This document shows positions 1 to 9,119 of a stretch of DNA of 64,000 nucleotides, piece after piece. Source of the stretch: Spirosoma aureum (GTDB lineage Bacteria > Bacteroidota > Bacteroidia > Cytophagales > Spirosomataceae); NCBI RefSeq assembly GCF_011604685.1, contig NZ_CP050063.1:2068501-2132500 (forward strand), in the 5' to 3' direction. The notes beneath the pieces are model-generated. The model was not told the DNA's origin and searched no databases. It saw nothing but the letters and a program-made list of their open reading frames with translations. Both the position numbers and the translations under genes were made by a program. Position 1 is the stretch's first letter. Every line of letters begins with the position of its first letter.

Positions 1-145
1 TGGAAACGATAGAGCAATAATGCGATTTCTCCGCATCTGTGGTCAGATTTAACCGGGTTATTGAAAAAATGATATCGCCCGGCTTTATAGTTTTATAAGC
101 GATATGTTAAAATTAATTAAATGCATATTGAAATAGTTAAAAAAT

Positions 146-2680
146 ATGTTCTATAGATGCAGTAGATTCGGAATAGGTTTTTTATTTAAGAGCCAGTACT
201 TAACCGTAATTATTATTTTATTTATGACCATTCTGACTGGGTATGCTCAATCAGGTAGTACGACCAAACCTGCCCTCAACCCGCCGGCAACCCCATTGTT
301 GACCATTGATCCTTATTCGAGTGTATGGTCATTTAGTAACCAGCTTAACGGCGATGCAACTCGCCACTGGACAGGGCAACCGCAGCAATTAAATGGGTTG
401 ATTCGCGTTGATGGACGAACGTTTCGATTCATGGGTAATCCATCCTTTGCTGGTGAAACGATCGTTCCGTCTGCACAACGCCAGACTTATCAGGCTCGTT
501 ATGTGACCGATAAGCCAGCCTCCGAAAGCTGGACTAGCCCCGATTTCGATGATAGCCAATGGGCTACAGGAGAAGCTACGTTTGGAAGCCGGGATGGCGA
601 TCATACCAAATGGACAACCAATGATATTTATATCCGGCGAACTGTCACGCTGGATCAGGTACCTGATGGCCCGCTTGTCGTTGATGCTATTCAGAACGAT
701 AATTATGAGTTGTTCATCAATGGCGAACGGATGACCAAGGTGAGCGGTGTTTCGCCAATCTATCGGCTGACACCGACTAATCGCAAAGCGTCGGAGGTGT
801 TGCGGAAAGGTCGGAATGTAATCGCTTTCCATAGTCAGAATTTGTCGGGTCCAGGTTTTGTCGATCTGGGGCTTGTTGAAGAGCGGATTCTGAACTATAA
901 ACCGGCCACACAAACCGGTCGACGGACAACGGCAACACAGTCTGAATACACTTTCTCGGTGGAGGGTGTTGAGCTAACGGTTACGTTCATGGCTCCTTTG
1001 CTCATGGATAATCTGGACGTCTTATCGAGACCTGTTCAGTATGTTAGCTACAGTGTACGATCGACCGATGGTAAGCAGCACGATGTACAGGTATATACTG
1101 ATGCTTCGTCTGAACTTGCCGTTAATTCGCCTGATCAACTCGTAACCTGGCGCCGTGGTAAAGCCGGAAAGTTGGATTACATGCGTGTCGGTACAGCCGA
1201 TCAGAAAATTTTGGGTAGGAAGGGCGATGATGTGCGGATCGACTGGGGGTATTTATATATCGCATCGACGACCGAGCCAGGCACGAATCGACGGATCGGG
1301 TCATTGGCCAGTGCATTGAACCAGTTTGAGCGCGAGGGACGTGTAACGGATATGCATGAACGCATGCCCCGCACCGTAAGCGATAGCCTGCCCGTTCTGG
1401 CCACCAGCATGGAATTGGGAAAAGTCGATAATAAACCAGTGGAGCGGCATTTGCTGATTGGGTATGATGATATTCAATCTGTGGAGTACTTCGGCAAACC
1501 GCTGAATGCCTGGTGGCGCCGATACACAAATGGGAACACATCCATTGAGCAAGCGCTACAGGATGCTGAAGTCGATTATACTAAATTAAAAAAGCAATGT
1601 GACGCGTTCGATAAGCAACTGTATGCTGATGCCTTGAAAGCAGGTGGCGCAGCCTATGCCGAGTTGTGTATTGTTGCCTATCGGCAGGCAATTGCAGCCC
1701 ATAAACTGGTTGCTGGGCCAAACGGAGAAGCCTTCTTTTTCTCGAAAGAAAATTTCTCGAATGGCTCAATTGGCACTGTAGACGTAACCTATCCTTCAGC
1801 CCCGCTCTTTCTGATATATAACCCGCTATTATTGAAAGGGATGATGGAACCCATTTTTCAGTACTCTGAAAGCGGGAAATGGACCAAGCCCTTTGCTGCC
1901 CATGACGTTGGGACCTATCCGTTGGCGAATGGGCAAACATATGGTGAAGACATGCCGGTTGAAGAGTGCGGAAATATGTTGATTCTGACAGCAGCTATTG
2001 CCGCTGTCGAAGGGAATGCTACGTATGCCCGACAGCATTGGAAAACGCTGACAACCTGGACCGACTACCTGATTAAAGACGGTTTCGATCCGGCCAATCA
2101 ACTCTGCACTGACGATTTTGCCGGCCATATTGCCCGCAACGCAAATCTATCGGTAAAAGCCATCATGGGCATTGCCAGTTATGGTTATCTGGCAGGTCGT
2201 CTGGGCGATAAAGCCCGTGAAAAGGAGTATATCGAGATGGCGCGCGACCTGGCCCGCAAGTGGATGAAACTCGCTGATAACGGGGATCACTATACCCTTA
2301 CTTTTGAAAACGAAGGCACCTGGAGCCAGAAGTACAATCTGGTATGGGATAAACTGCTAAAACTGGACATTTTTCCTAAAGAAGTATCCCAGAAAGAAAT
2401 TGCCTATTATCTAACAAAACAGCAACCATTTGGTCTACCTCTGGACAGCCGTAGAACATACACCAAATCAGACTGGATTATATGGACAGCTACACTGGCC
2501 GACCGCCCGGCCGATTTCGACGCGCTGATTGCACCTGTATTGCGGTTTGTGAACGAAAGCCCCGACCGGATTCCACTAAGCGACTGGCATGAAACCACCG
2601 ATGGGAAGCATGTTGGTTTTCGGGCACGATCGGTTGTTGGCGGCTATTACATCAAAATGCTGGCAGAGAAACTAAAGTAA
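146..2680 (+). CDS. Exported GtaA-like protein (DUF4964/DUF5127/DUF4965/DUF1793)
   Basis: Recognised as the large secreted glutaminase-A-like family (DUF4965 and flanking domains) common in Bacteroidota; true substrate is unknown, since only fungal GtaA is a demonstrated glutaminase. The N-terminus carries a hydrophobic export segment (about residues 18-35, ending TGYAQ). The DUF4964-like opening (LTIDPYSSVWS) is followed at about residues 110-240 by an inserted jelly-roll module of the kind seen in glycosidases (DFDDSQW, YELFINGER). The second half (about 490-840) is alpha-helical, with tryptophan-rich motifs expected of the alpha/alpha-barrel DUF1793 part. At 844 aa it is full length. ATG at 146 is used; a later in-frame ATG inside the signal is possible. 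It probably acts in the periplasm or outside the cell. No operon partner is visible; the next gene is convergent. Confidence 0.85.
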   Translation: MFYRCSRFGIGFLFKSQYLTVIIILFMTILTGYAQSGSTTKPALNPPATPLLTIDPYSSVWSFSNQLNGDATRHWTGQPQQLNGLIRVDGRTFRFMGNPSFAGETIVPSAQRQTYQARYVTDKPASESWTSPDFDDSQWATGEATFGSRDGDHTKWTTNDIYIRRTVTLDQVPDGPLVVDAIQNDNYELFINGERMTKVSGVSPIYRLTPTNRKASEVLRKGRNVIAFHSQNLSGPGFVDLGLVEERILNYKPATQTGRRTTATQSEYTFSVEGVELTVTFMAPLLMDNLDVLSRPVQYVSYSVRSTDGKQHDVQVYTDASSELAVNSPDQLVTWRRGKAGKLDYMRVGTADQKILGRKGDDVRIDWGYLYIASTTEPGTNRRIGSLASALNQFEREGRVTDMHERMPRTVSDSLPVLATSMELGKVDNKPVERHLLIGYDDIQSVEYFGKPLNAWWRRYTNGNTSIEQALQDAEVDYTKLKKQCDAFDKQLYADALKAGGAAYAELCIVAYRQAIAAHKLVAGPNGEAFFFSKENFSNGSIGTVDVTYPSAPLFLIYNPLLLKGMMEPIFQYSESGKWTKPFAAHDVGTYPLANGQTYGEDMPVEECGNMLILTAAIAAVEGNATYARQHWKTLTTWTDYLIKDGFDPANQLCTDDFAGHIARNANLSVKAIMGIASYGYLAGRLGDKAREKEYIEMARDLARKWMKLADNGDHYTLTFENEGTWSQKYNLVWDKLLKLDIFPKEVSQKEIAYYLTKQQPFGLPLDSRRTYTKSDWIIWTATLADRPADFDALIAPVLRFVNESPDRIPLSDWHETTDGKHVGFRARSVVGGYYIKMLAEKLK

Positions 2681-2959
2681 ATAAGCGTTAATTCATTTTT
2701 TGTATATACAAGCACGAGATTTAAAAAAATACTAAAGTTACAGCGATGAATTAGTCAGCTTCACTAGCAATCAGGGAGGGCTGATTTGCGGGCACCTGTT
2801 TTTAGGATAAATTCGGATAAACTGAGCTAGTTGCCGAAAAAGAAAATTCAATGTTCGTTTCGTAATTGCTTAAGATTCCTGATCAATTTTTAAAGTTAAC
2901 ATGTTGAAAAATGGTCTCAGGCGCGTTGTGTTCAAACACTACGTTTTTGATCCCATTGG

Positions 2960-3610
2960 TCAATACATCTGTAACTGATCCGATTCAAATACATGTTTGC
3001 CTATCAACCCCTGTTGCATGGTAGTCAGCATGGCATTCGCGACTTTAGATGCTTCAACCCCTTTATATTTTGCTGGAATAAGAGGAGAAAACAACCGCAT
3101 GGCACCTTCGGCCAGCCGTTCACCTAACCGATTTCCTCCCCGGTTTCCGAGGAGGAGGGAAGGTCGAAAAATCAATAATGACGGATAGTTCAGCGCTGTA
3201 AGATCGCGTTCTACTTCCCCTTTAACCCGATTATAAAAAAACGTTGAATTTGCATCGGCACCCATAGCAGTAACAATAGCGAATTGCTGAGCACCAGCAG
3301 CCAGACCTAATCGGGCAATATCCATTGGATACTGGTAATCAACTTTTCGAAAAACCTCCTTTGAACCTGCCTTTTTCATCGTTGTACCCAGGCAGCAGAA
3401 GATATCGTCGGCTTGGGTCAGTAGGCCATTGGGGTAGTCGAAATCGAATTGAACCTCCTGTAAGCGAGGGTGCTGCCAGTTTAACGACTTTCGCACCAGA
3501 ACTTTAACTTTTTCATAGAGGGGAGAATCGACCAGTCGATGAGTAAGCAGGTCGCCGATAAGCCCCGTAGCACCAAGGACTATAGCTGTTTTAGGAGTAG
3601 GTGCAGTCAT
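2960..3610 (-). CDS. NAD(P)-binding Rossmann oxidoreductase (HTATIP2/SDR-like)
   Basis: A 216-aa short-chain-dehydrogenase-like protein of the atypical NmrA/TIP30-type group. The glycine-rich nucleotide-binding loop GATGLIG is at residues 13-19, and the sequence then follows a Rossmann pattern (VKVLVRK, FCCLGTT, FAIVTAMGA, FYNRVKGEVE). The Y-N-x-V-K-G-E segment sits where SDR proteins carry Tyr-xxx-Lys. Substrate cannot be told from sequence. It starts with ATG at 3610. It lies divergent to the MG2/TonB-plug gene and convergent with the GtaA-like gene. Cytosolic; no signal peptide seen. Confidence 0.8.
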   Translation of the reverse strand: MTAPTPKTAIVLGATGLIGDLLTHRLVDSPLYEKVKVLVRKSLNWQHPRLQEVQFDFDYPNGLLTQADDIFCCLGTTMKKAGSKEVFRKVDYQYPMDIARLGLAAGAQQFAIVTAMGADANSTFFYNRVKGEVERDLTALNYPSLLIFRPSLLLGNRGGNRLGERLAEGAMRLFSPLIPAKYKGVEASKVANAMLTTMQQGLIGKHVFESDQLQMY

Positions 3611-3621
3611 GTCAAAGAGGA

Positions 3622-3629
3622 TATTTTTG
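3622..3629 (+). promoter_or_regulatory. Possible Bacteroidota -7 box for the MG2/plug gene
   Basis: TATTTTTG matches the Bacteroidota sigma-ABfr -7 consensus TAnnTTTG and lies 55 bp before the ATG at 3684. No convincing -33 TTTG was found at the right distance, so support is the single box and its position in a divergent intergenic region. Confidence 0.25.
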
Positions 3630-3683
3630 CTAATTTAGTCGCTCATTGAGCAGTTGGAGATACTTAATGAAAAAACCTATTTT

Positions 3684-6163
3684 ATGCACCACACCATCCA
3701 TCGAACAACCATTCTTAGTCTGCTAACGGCGATTGGTTTACTATCGGCATTTCGCTTTATAAACAACGATGACTTTATAAAACAATTATTAGTTAAATTC
3801 CAGACTTATAACCAACAACGACCTCTCGAAAAAGTATATATCCATACAGACCGTGCTATTTATCTCACCGGTGAAACGATCTGGATGAAAGGCTATATTT
3901 TCGATGGGAATACTCACGGTATTGATACCATCAGTCGGGTGCTTTATGTGGATTTAGTCGATCCGTATGCCCGGCGTATTCGCCTTCGATCACAACTTCG
4001 GGCCACAACAAGTTATGCGCCTGGTCAGCTTGCTTTACCTGATTCGTTAGCGGCTGGAACATATCTGCTTCAGGCCTATACAAACTACATGCGCAACTTC
4101 CCGGAAGCTTATTACTTTACCAAAACACTGACGATTCTGCGGACGGATGGCGCAACTACAAAGCCTGCAAGTGCAGTAATAGTTAAGTCAAATCGACTGG
4201 ATGTACAGTTTTTGCCCGAAGGAGGCCAATTGGTTGAGGGTTTAGAAGCAAGGGTAGCGTTTAAAGCGGTTAATGCATCGGGACATAACCAGACAGTTGA
4301 AGGGTTTGTGCTGAACGCAAAGAAAGATACGGTCACGGGTCTTTCCAGCACACATTTGGGTATGGGCTTTTTTACCCTTACTCCTGAAGTCGGCCAGACT
4401 TATACGGGATTCGTCAAACAGGCCGACGGATCGCTGGAGCCCTATCCATTACCAATTGTTCAGCCGCAGGGGGTGATCATGCAGGTAGATAATCTGAGTA
4501 ATAAGGATCACATTCGGGTGTATCTGCGTCACAACAAAACCAGTGCTGACCCTGCGGCCATGATGACGCTTCTGGCTCAGACGCGCGGACGGGTGATTCA
4601 GGTTGCCAAAGTGCCTTTATCGAAAAAAGGCTCGCTGGTACAGCTACCTAAAGTTGATTTTCCCGAAGGAATCACCCAACTCACGCTTTTCGATGAAACA
4701 AATAAACCAGCCTGTGAGCGACTTGTCTTCGTTACAAAAAATGAGCAAATCAATATCGGTCTGTCGACCGACAAAGCATCCTATAAAAACCGCGAGAAAG
4801 TTGAGTTGACCATCTCTACAACGGATCCAGCAGGTAAGCCTGTGGCTGCTAATCTATCATTGGCCGCTCTTGACGCCCGACAGGCACCTGAAGTCGACTC
4901 GAATAGCGCCAGTATAGTATCGCATCTGTTGCTTTCATCGGACCTGACGGGTACGATTGAACAACCAGGTTACTACTTCAACTCCATCCATAAAGATCGC
5001 TGGCAGCAACTGGACTTGCTCCTGATGACGCAGGGATGGCGACGCTTTACCTGGACCGAAGTGCTGGGTGATACGATTCAGCCCGTTAAATACCATGTTG
5101 AACGCGGGTTATCGCTCACAGGTCGGGTGCTCCGGCCCAATCAGAAAGGAATTGCCAGTAAAGTGAAGTTGACGTTTGTCTTGTCCAGGCGTGATAGCAC
5201 ACGCGACTTTCTGACTGGCGATAGCGATGAGTCGGGTCATTTCGGCGCTTATGACCTTGATTTTACAGACACAACAACAGTATTGATTCAGGGTGTTAAG
5301 GGCAAAGCAAACCGTGATCTGGCTATTTCGCTCGATCAGTTACTGACTCCAACCGTTACCATCACACGCATACCGTATAATCCCCTTGAATTTAGGTCTG
5401 ATGAATTGGCCGAATTCATTAGACGTACCAAAGAATATCAGGAAATAGAGCGGCAAATTCGCCGGAATGGAGAGGTATTGCTCCAATCTGTTACGGTAAA
5501 GGCGAAGAAGTTTCAGGAACATGACTCCCGAACGATTTATGGCACACCCGATGCCAGCATCAAATTCGATCAGATGAATACAGCTGGCCGAATGACCATT
5601 CTGGATGTGATTCAGGGGCGAATTGCGGGTGTGCAGGTAATTGGCAACGGTCTGAGTGCACGGGTACAGATTCGGGGGGCGGCTAATTTTAGTGGACCCG
5701 TTGAACCCTTGTTTGTACTGGACGGTATGCCTATGGATTTGCAGGCTGTGCTTGGTGTATCGGTGCAGGACGTTGATCGCATCGATGTGTTAAAGGGACC
5801 GTCGGCTGCTATTTATGGCTCTCGGGGGGCGGTGGTGTTATTTCTATTCTGACCAAACGGGGCGCTCCCGATTATGATCTAACGAAGGATGTACCGCCCG
5901 GAACGCTTTTGGCTAAATTGCCCGGTTATGCGCCCGTGAGGGAGTTCTATGCACCAAGGTACGATACTAAAAAGCCAGAACATGTCAGACCTGATTATCG
6001 CACGACTCTTTTGTGGGCACCGCTCATTCAGACGAATGCCGAAGGTAAAGCAACCGTATCATTTTATACGTCCGATGCTAAAACCAGACTCCGTTTACGG
6101 GCCGAAGGCGTAACAACGAGCGGTATGCCGGGTGTGGGGCAGCAAGTAATACAAACACAGTAA
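3684..6163 (+). pseudogene. MG2 + TonB-plug surface protein, frameshifted
   Basis: An exported protein with an N-terminal signal (MHHTIHRTTILSLL), macroglobulin MG2-like beta domains (YIHTDRAIYLTGETIWMKG near residue 45), then a TonB-receptor plug-like domain near residues 615-720 (ILDVIQGRIAGVQV, LFVLDGMP, IDVLKGPSAAIYGSRG). The reading frame ends at 5852, just after the SRG motif. The expected continuation (GGVISILTKRG and about 100 more residues, to the stop at 6163) is open in the -1 frame. The switch falls at a run of six G at 5824-5829; seven G would restore one frame of about 826 aa. ATG at 3684 is preferred over the upstream TTG at 3654. No beta-barrel follows, so this is not a full receptor. 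It could be a sequencing error, a phase-variable tract or a real lesion. Confidence 0.75.
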
Positions 6164-6222
6164 ACCATCTGAACCGTAAATAGCTGACTAGTGCTAAATA
6201 ATTATGAATTTATCGGAAAAAT

Positions 6223-6270
6223 TATAGTATCAGATTACAGGATAAATTAGATCTATAGTCTGATACTATA
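6223..6270. terminator. Hairpin between convergent genes
   Basis: Arms at 6223-6237 and 6256-6270 pair over 15 positions with one wobble (core ATAGTATCAGA / TCTGATACTAT). It sits between the 3' ends of the MG2/plug gene (+) and a glycosyltransferase gene (-), so it can serve both strands. It is AT-rich without a long T tract. Confidence 0.6.
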
Positions 6271-6291
6271 TTAAAGAATTGTTATAAATTA

Positions 6292-7302
6292 TTAAACTAC
6301 AAAGTATCGCCGAAACACTGATACTTTTCGAAAAGTATCAACCATCTCATTGTGGTTTTTATAGATCTTTAATCTAGCCTTTAGCCATATTATTTTTAAA
6401 TCAATTGCATTGGTATCCGATGCGCTAAGTACTAGTATTGTTTTTTTTGCTATGGTAAAAAGTAAATAAAACCCACGAAGTGAAAAATTTACTAGTAACA
6501 TCAGCCTAAAGACAATTAAATTATTTGTGTTTATGGTCAGGTGAATTTTATAAGGCTCTAATACGATATATGCAAGAGCATTTTCATTTAGAAGCTCTAC
6601 ATAATAATTCCAGGTGGTACGGACTTTTGGAATAAAGTGCTTAAATTGAAGACGATTATCATAGTAAATGGAATAACCAGCCAGGGCGATTGCATAGCAT
6701 AATTCCATGTCTCCTCCAGTGCTAAGTTTGGTTCCTTTTCGATCAGTAAGTGAGAATTCGAATCCAGCCAGGCGAAGTGTTTCATAGGCTGATTTACGAA
6801 TAATACACCCTGCACCATATATTCCATACGAACGTACCATTCGTGATCTGTATACCTGAGTTCCGCCTGCATGAATTGGATAGTTAATAGTCCATGCAGG
6901 TGGGGGGATTTCGTATATTAAATTGCCATGACCGCCCAGTACGCCAATAATTGGATGGCTCTCCATAATTTTATAGGCAGTGCTAACATAATCATTGTCT
7001 AACCAGTTATCATCGTCGCACATGAGTATATACTCATATTGTGCCTCGCTAAACCCCATATCTCGAGCATAGCTTAAGCCCTTTATTGACTGATGTAAAA
7101 CACGAAAAGGTATGGTACATTCATGCAAACTCCATAATTCTTCTGCTATACGAGCTGAACCATCAGTAGAAGCATTGTCAATAAGAAGCACTTCCCAATT
7201 TACGTCAGAAGGTACATTTTGTTGGGCAATGTGACGCAAGGTTGGCTCCAAACGGCTTGCCCCGTTATAGGTACAGATAACAATTGATACGCCGTTTTGC
7301 AT
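6292..7302 (-). CDS. Glycosyltransferase family 2
   Basis: A GT-A fold glycosyltransferase that transfers a sugar from a nucleotide donor, here probably in surface-polysaccharide synthesis. The N-terminus reads VSIVICTYNGASRL, followed by LLIDNASTDGS and the DxD-type segment LMCDDDNW near residue 97. The C-terminal third (about 250-310) is hydrophobic and basic and may contact the membrane. 336 aa is normal. It shares one base with the stop of the upstream GT2 gene (TAATG), so the two are co-translated. Donor and acceptor unknown. Confidence 0.88.
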   Translation of the reverse strand: MQNGVSIVICTYNGASRLEPTLRHIAQQNVPSDVNWEVLLIDNASTDGSARIAEELWSLHECTIPFRVLHQSIKGLSYARDMGFSEAQYEYILMCDDDNWLDNDYVSTAYKIMESHPIIGVLGGHGNLIYEIPPPAWTINYPIHAGGTQVYRSRMVRSYGIYGAGCIIRKSAYETLRLAGFEFSLTDRKGTKLSTGGDMELCYAIALAGYSIYYDNRLQFKHFIPKVRTTWNYYVELLNENALAYIVLEPYKIHLTINTNNLIVFRLMLLVNFSLRGFYLLFTIAKKTILVLSASDTNAIDLKIIWLKARLKIYKNHNEMVDTFRKVSVFRRYFVV

Positions 7303-8309
7303 TAATAATTAAGTAATAGTCTACTATATAAATAGGCAGCTTTTAAATATAAAAGCATATCTTGATGCAAATGAAGACATCCTTTTATTTGTGCGTAAAC
7401 AATCTGTTTATCACGCGATTTTACCCATTCATGATTAGCCCTACCTAGATAGGAATGAGCGTATTTTTTTAACGAGTTTCTTTTAACCTCGTAACGTTCA
7501 CTTTCAGGTAAATACTGTTGAATTGTCTCAATAACCCATAACAAATCGCGCAAATTTTGGCCTGTTTGTAATGATTGAGTAGAAATAGAGGTCGAGTGAA
7601 GGCGATAGGCTGCTAAAACGTTTGGTGTATACGCTATTGGATATTTATGAGCAATACGTGTCCACATTTCCCAATCTTCACCATAGGTTACACCATAAAA
7701 CCCACCTAATTGCTCATAGACCTCTCGTTTAACCGTTATACTACAATACTGTATTCGTTGTGCAATGGCTAAGCGCATTAGCCAATTACTTAGAATACCA
7801 TTGTTCGAAGCCTCTTCGTCTGTGGGTTTGATTAGATGGCCATTTTCATCTAAGTGATTGTGTCTGCAAAAAGCAGCTCCAATCTCAGGATAGCTATCAA
7901 ATAATGAAGCTATTGCATTGTAGTATCCGTTATAAACTTTATCGTCGCCATGCAATAAATGGATTAACTGGCCACGTGACCGGTTTAGACAAGTCTCAAA
8001 ATTACGAAGGCTCCCAACGTTATGAGGTTGCCGAAAATAGGTAATTCTTCCTTGACCAATTTCAGCCACCAATGAAGCAATATCGCCATCAGTGCTAGCA
8101 TCATCAATAACTTCGATCTGCATTTGGGATGGCCCCATATCTTGCATTAGTACACTAGTTAATGTTTCTTTTAAGTAGTGTGCGCAATTATAAACGGGGA
8201 TCATAACCGACCAGAGTACCCTTTTTTCGGCTACCGAGACTGGATTTATAGGAGGAGGTTCTAGAGGTATACGGTTCAAGACTAGTGTGGATGTTACTGT
8301 TAATGCCAA
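7302..8309 (-). CDS. Glycosyltransferase family 2
   Basis: A second GT2 enzyme, 335 aa. Key motifs are SVMIPVYNCAHYL, VIDDASTDGD and LLHGDDKVY (the DxD-like metal/donor site near residue 120), then an acceptor-side segment GGFYGVTYGEDWEMW. The first codon is TTG at 8309: an in-frame TAG lies a few codons upstream with no ATG between, while the first internal ATG would cut into beta strand 1. It is the promoter-proximal member of a two-gene unit and is followed upstream by an 810-bp gap, so the pair may be transcribed apart from the main polysaccharide block. Confidence 0.87.
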   Translation of the reverse strand: MALTVTSTLVLNRIPLEPPPINPVSVAEKRVLWSVMIPVYNCAHYLKETLTSVLMQDMGPSQMQIEVIDDASTDGDIASLVAEIGQGRITYFRQPHNVGSLRNFETCLNRSRGQLIHLLHGDDKVYNGYYNAIASLFDSYPEIGAAFCRHNHLDENGHLIKPTDEEASNNGILSNWLMRLAIAQRIQYCSITVKREVYEQLGGFYGVTYGEDWEMWTRIAHKYPIAYTPNVLAAYRLHSTSISTQSLQTGQNLRDLLWVIETIQQYLPESERYEVKRNSLKKYAHSYLGRANHEWVKSRDKQIVYAQIKGCLHLHQDMLLYLKAAYLYSRLLLNY

Positions 8310-9119
8310 TAATATCTCTATATTCTATAGAATCACTGCCAATAAGTTTATGCTTACAGACAGTAAATTTTGATACCTATTGATAAACAGAGATTTTCCA
8401 ACATAACCAGCTTCCAGACTGCCGAAGTTAGTATGTAGAAGTGGTTGTAAATTTATTAATAAATATTATAATAACTTACACCATAGAATATAACTTAAAT
8501 GCAAGTTTTATGCAGAGCCTTAAAGTTGTTTCTCAGCACCCCTGGAAGGGCAGATTGTCATTACTTTTTAAGAGATGGACAATAGAGAAGCTCCTATAAC
8601 AAATAGCTTTTCTGATCCTGATGAGCCTGCATCTTTCGGAGAATTCTGTCCAACACTTCGACTGTCCGAACAATAGTGGGCCCTTTATTCAACATCACGC
8701 ATTCTGCGAGGTGGCCCATAGATCCATTCATAATCTCCGTTTAGGAGAAAGTGGCCCTAGTTTAGCTATCCTTCTAACACTTGCGTTGCCCAGATGAGTA
8801 GCCTGTGAGCTGCTTCACTCAGCTACGCAATTTCCTCTGTACTTCGGCTAGTTACTCAAACAGCATTCAACAGCCAGACCACCCCGAGCCAGCATGATTC
8901 AAAGTGTGGTTATATTTGTTGATCGTTTTTCTTTACCGGTATTCGATTAAGTCCGTCAAGTTGGGCTTAGATGGCTACCCGTTTAGACATCGGTTAGTGG
9001 GTATTGGCGTGAGTGAAGACAGATTTATTGGTGTAAGGTCAGATTCTTAAAACTTGGCTCTGCAGATACAGAAACCGATATGACGTCCACTTCATTACTG
9101 ACTAATTCAACGATCAATA
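8310..9119. other. 810-bp gene-poor gap, possibly holding relics
   Basis: No open frame of normal length crosses this stretch. Minus-strand translation between about 8590 and 8840 gives protein-like fragments broken by stops and frame changes (VKQLTGYSSGQ, then a short frame ending at 8594). This looks more like a decayed gene, perhaps a transposase, than a random spacer, but no family is identified. The first 200 bp are very AT-rich and probably contain the promoter of the GT2 pair. Confidence 0.35.
8594..8731 (-). pseudogene. Short frame, possible gene relic (45 aa)
   Basis: ATG at 8731 runs to TAG at 8594. The peptide contains GPTIVRTVEVLDRILRKMQA, which looks helical and protein-like, and GGAG lies three bases before the ATG. 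No family is recognised and upstream frames are broken. It may be the tail of a decayed gene rather than a real small protein. Confidence 0.15.

Noticed and set aside
1..145. Possible end of an upstream gene
   Set aside because: No long open frame enters from the left edge on either strand; treated as the promoter region of the GtaA-like gene.
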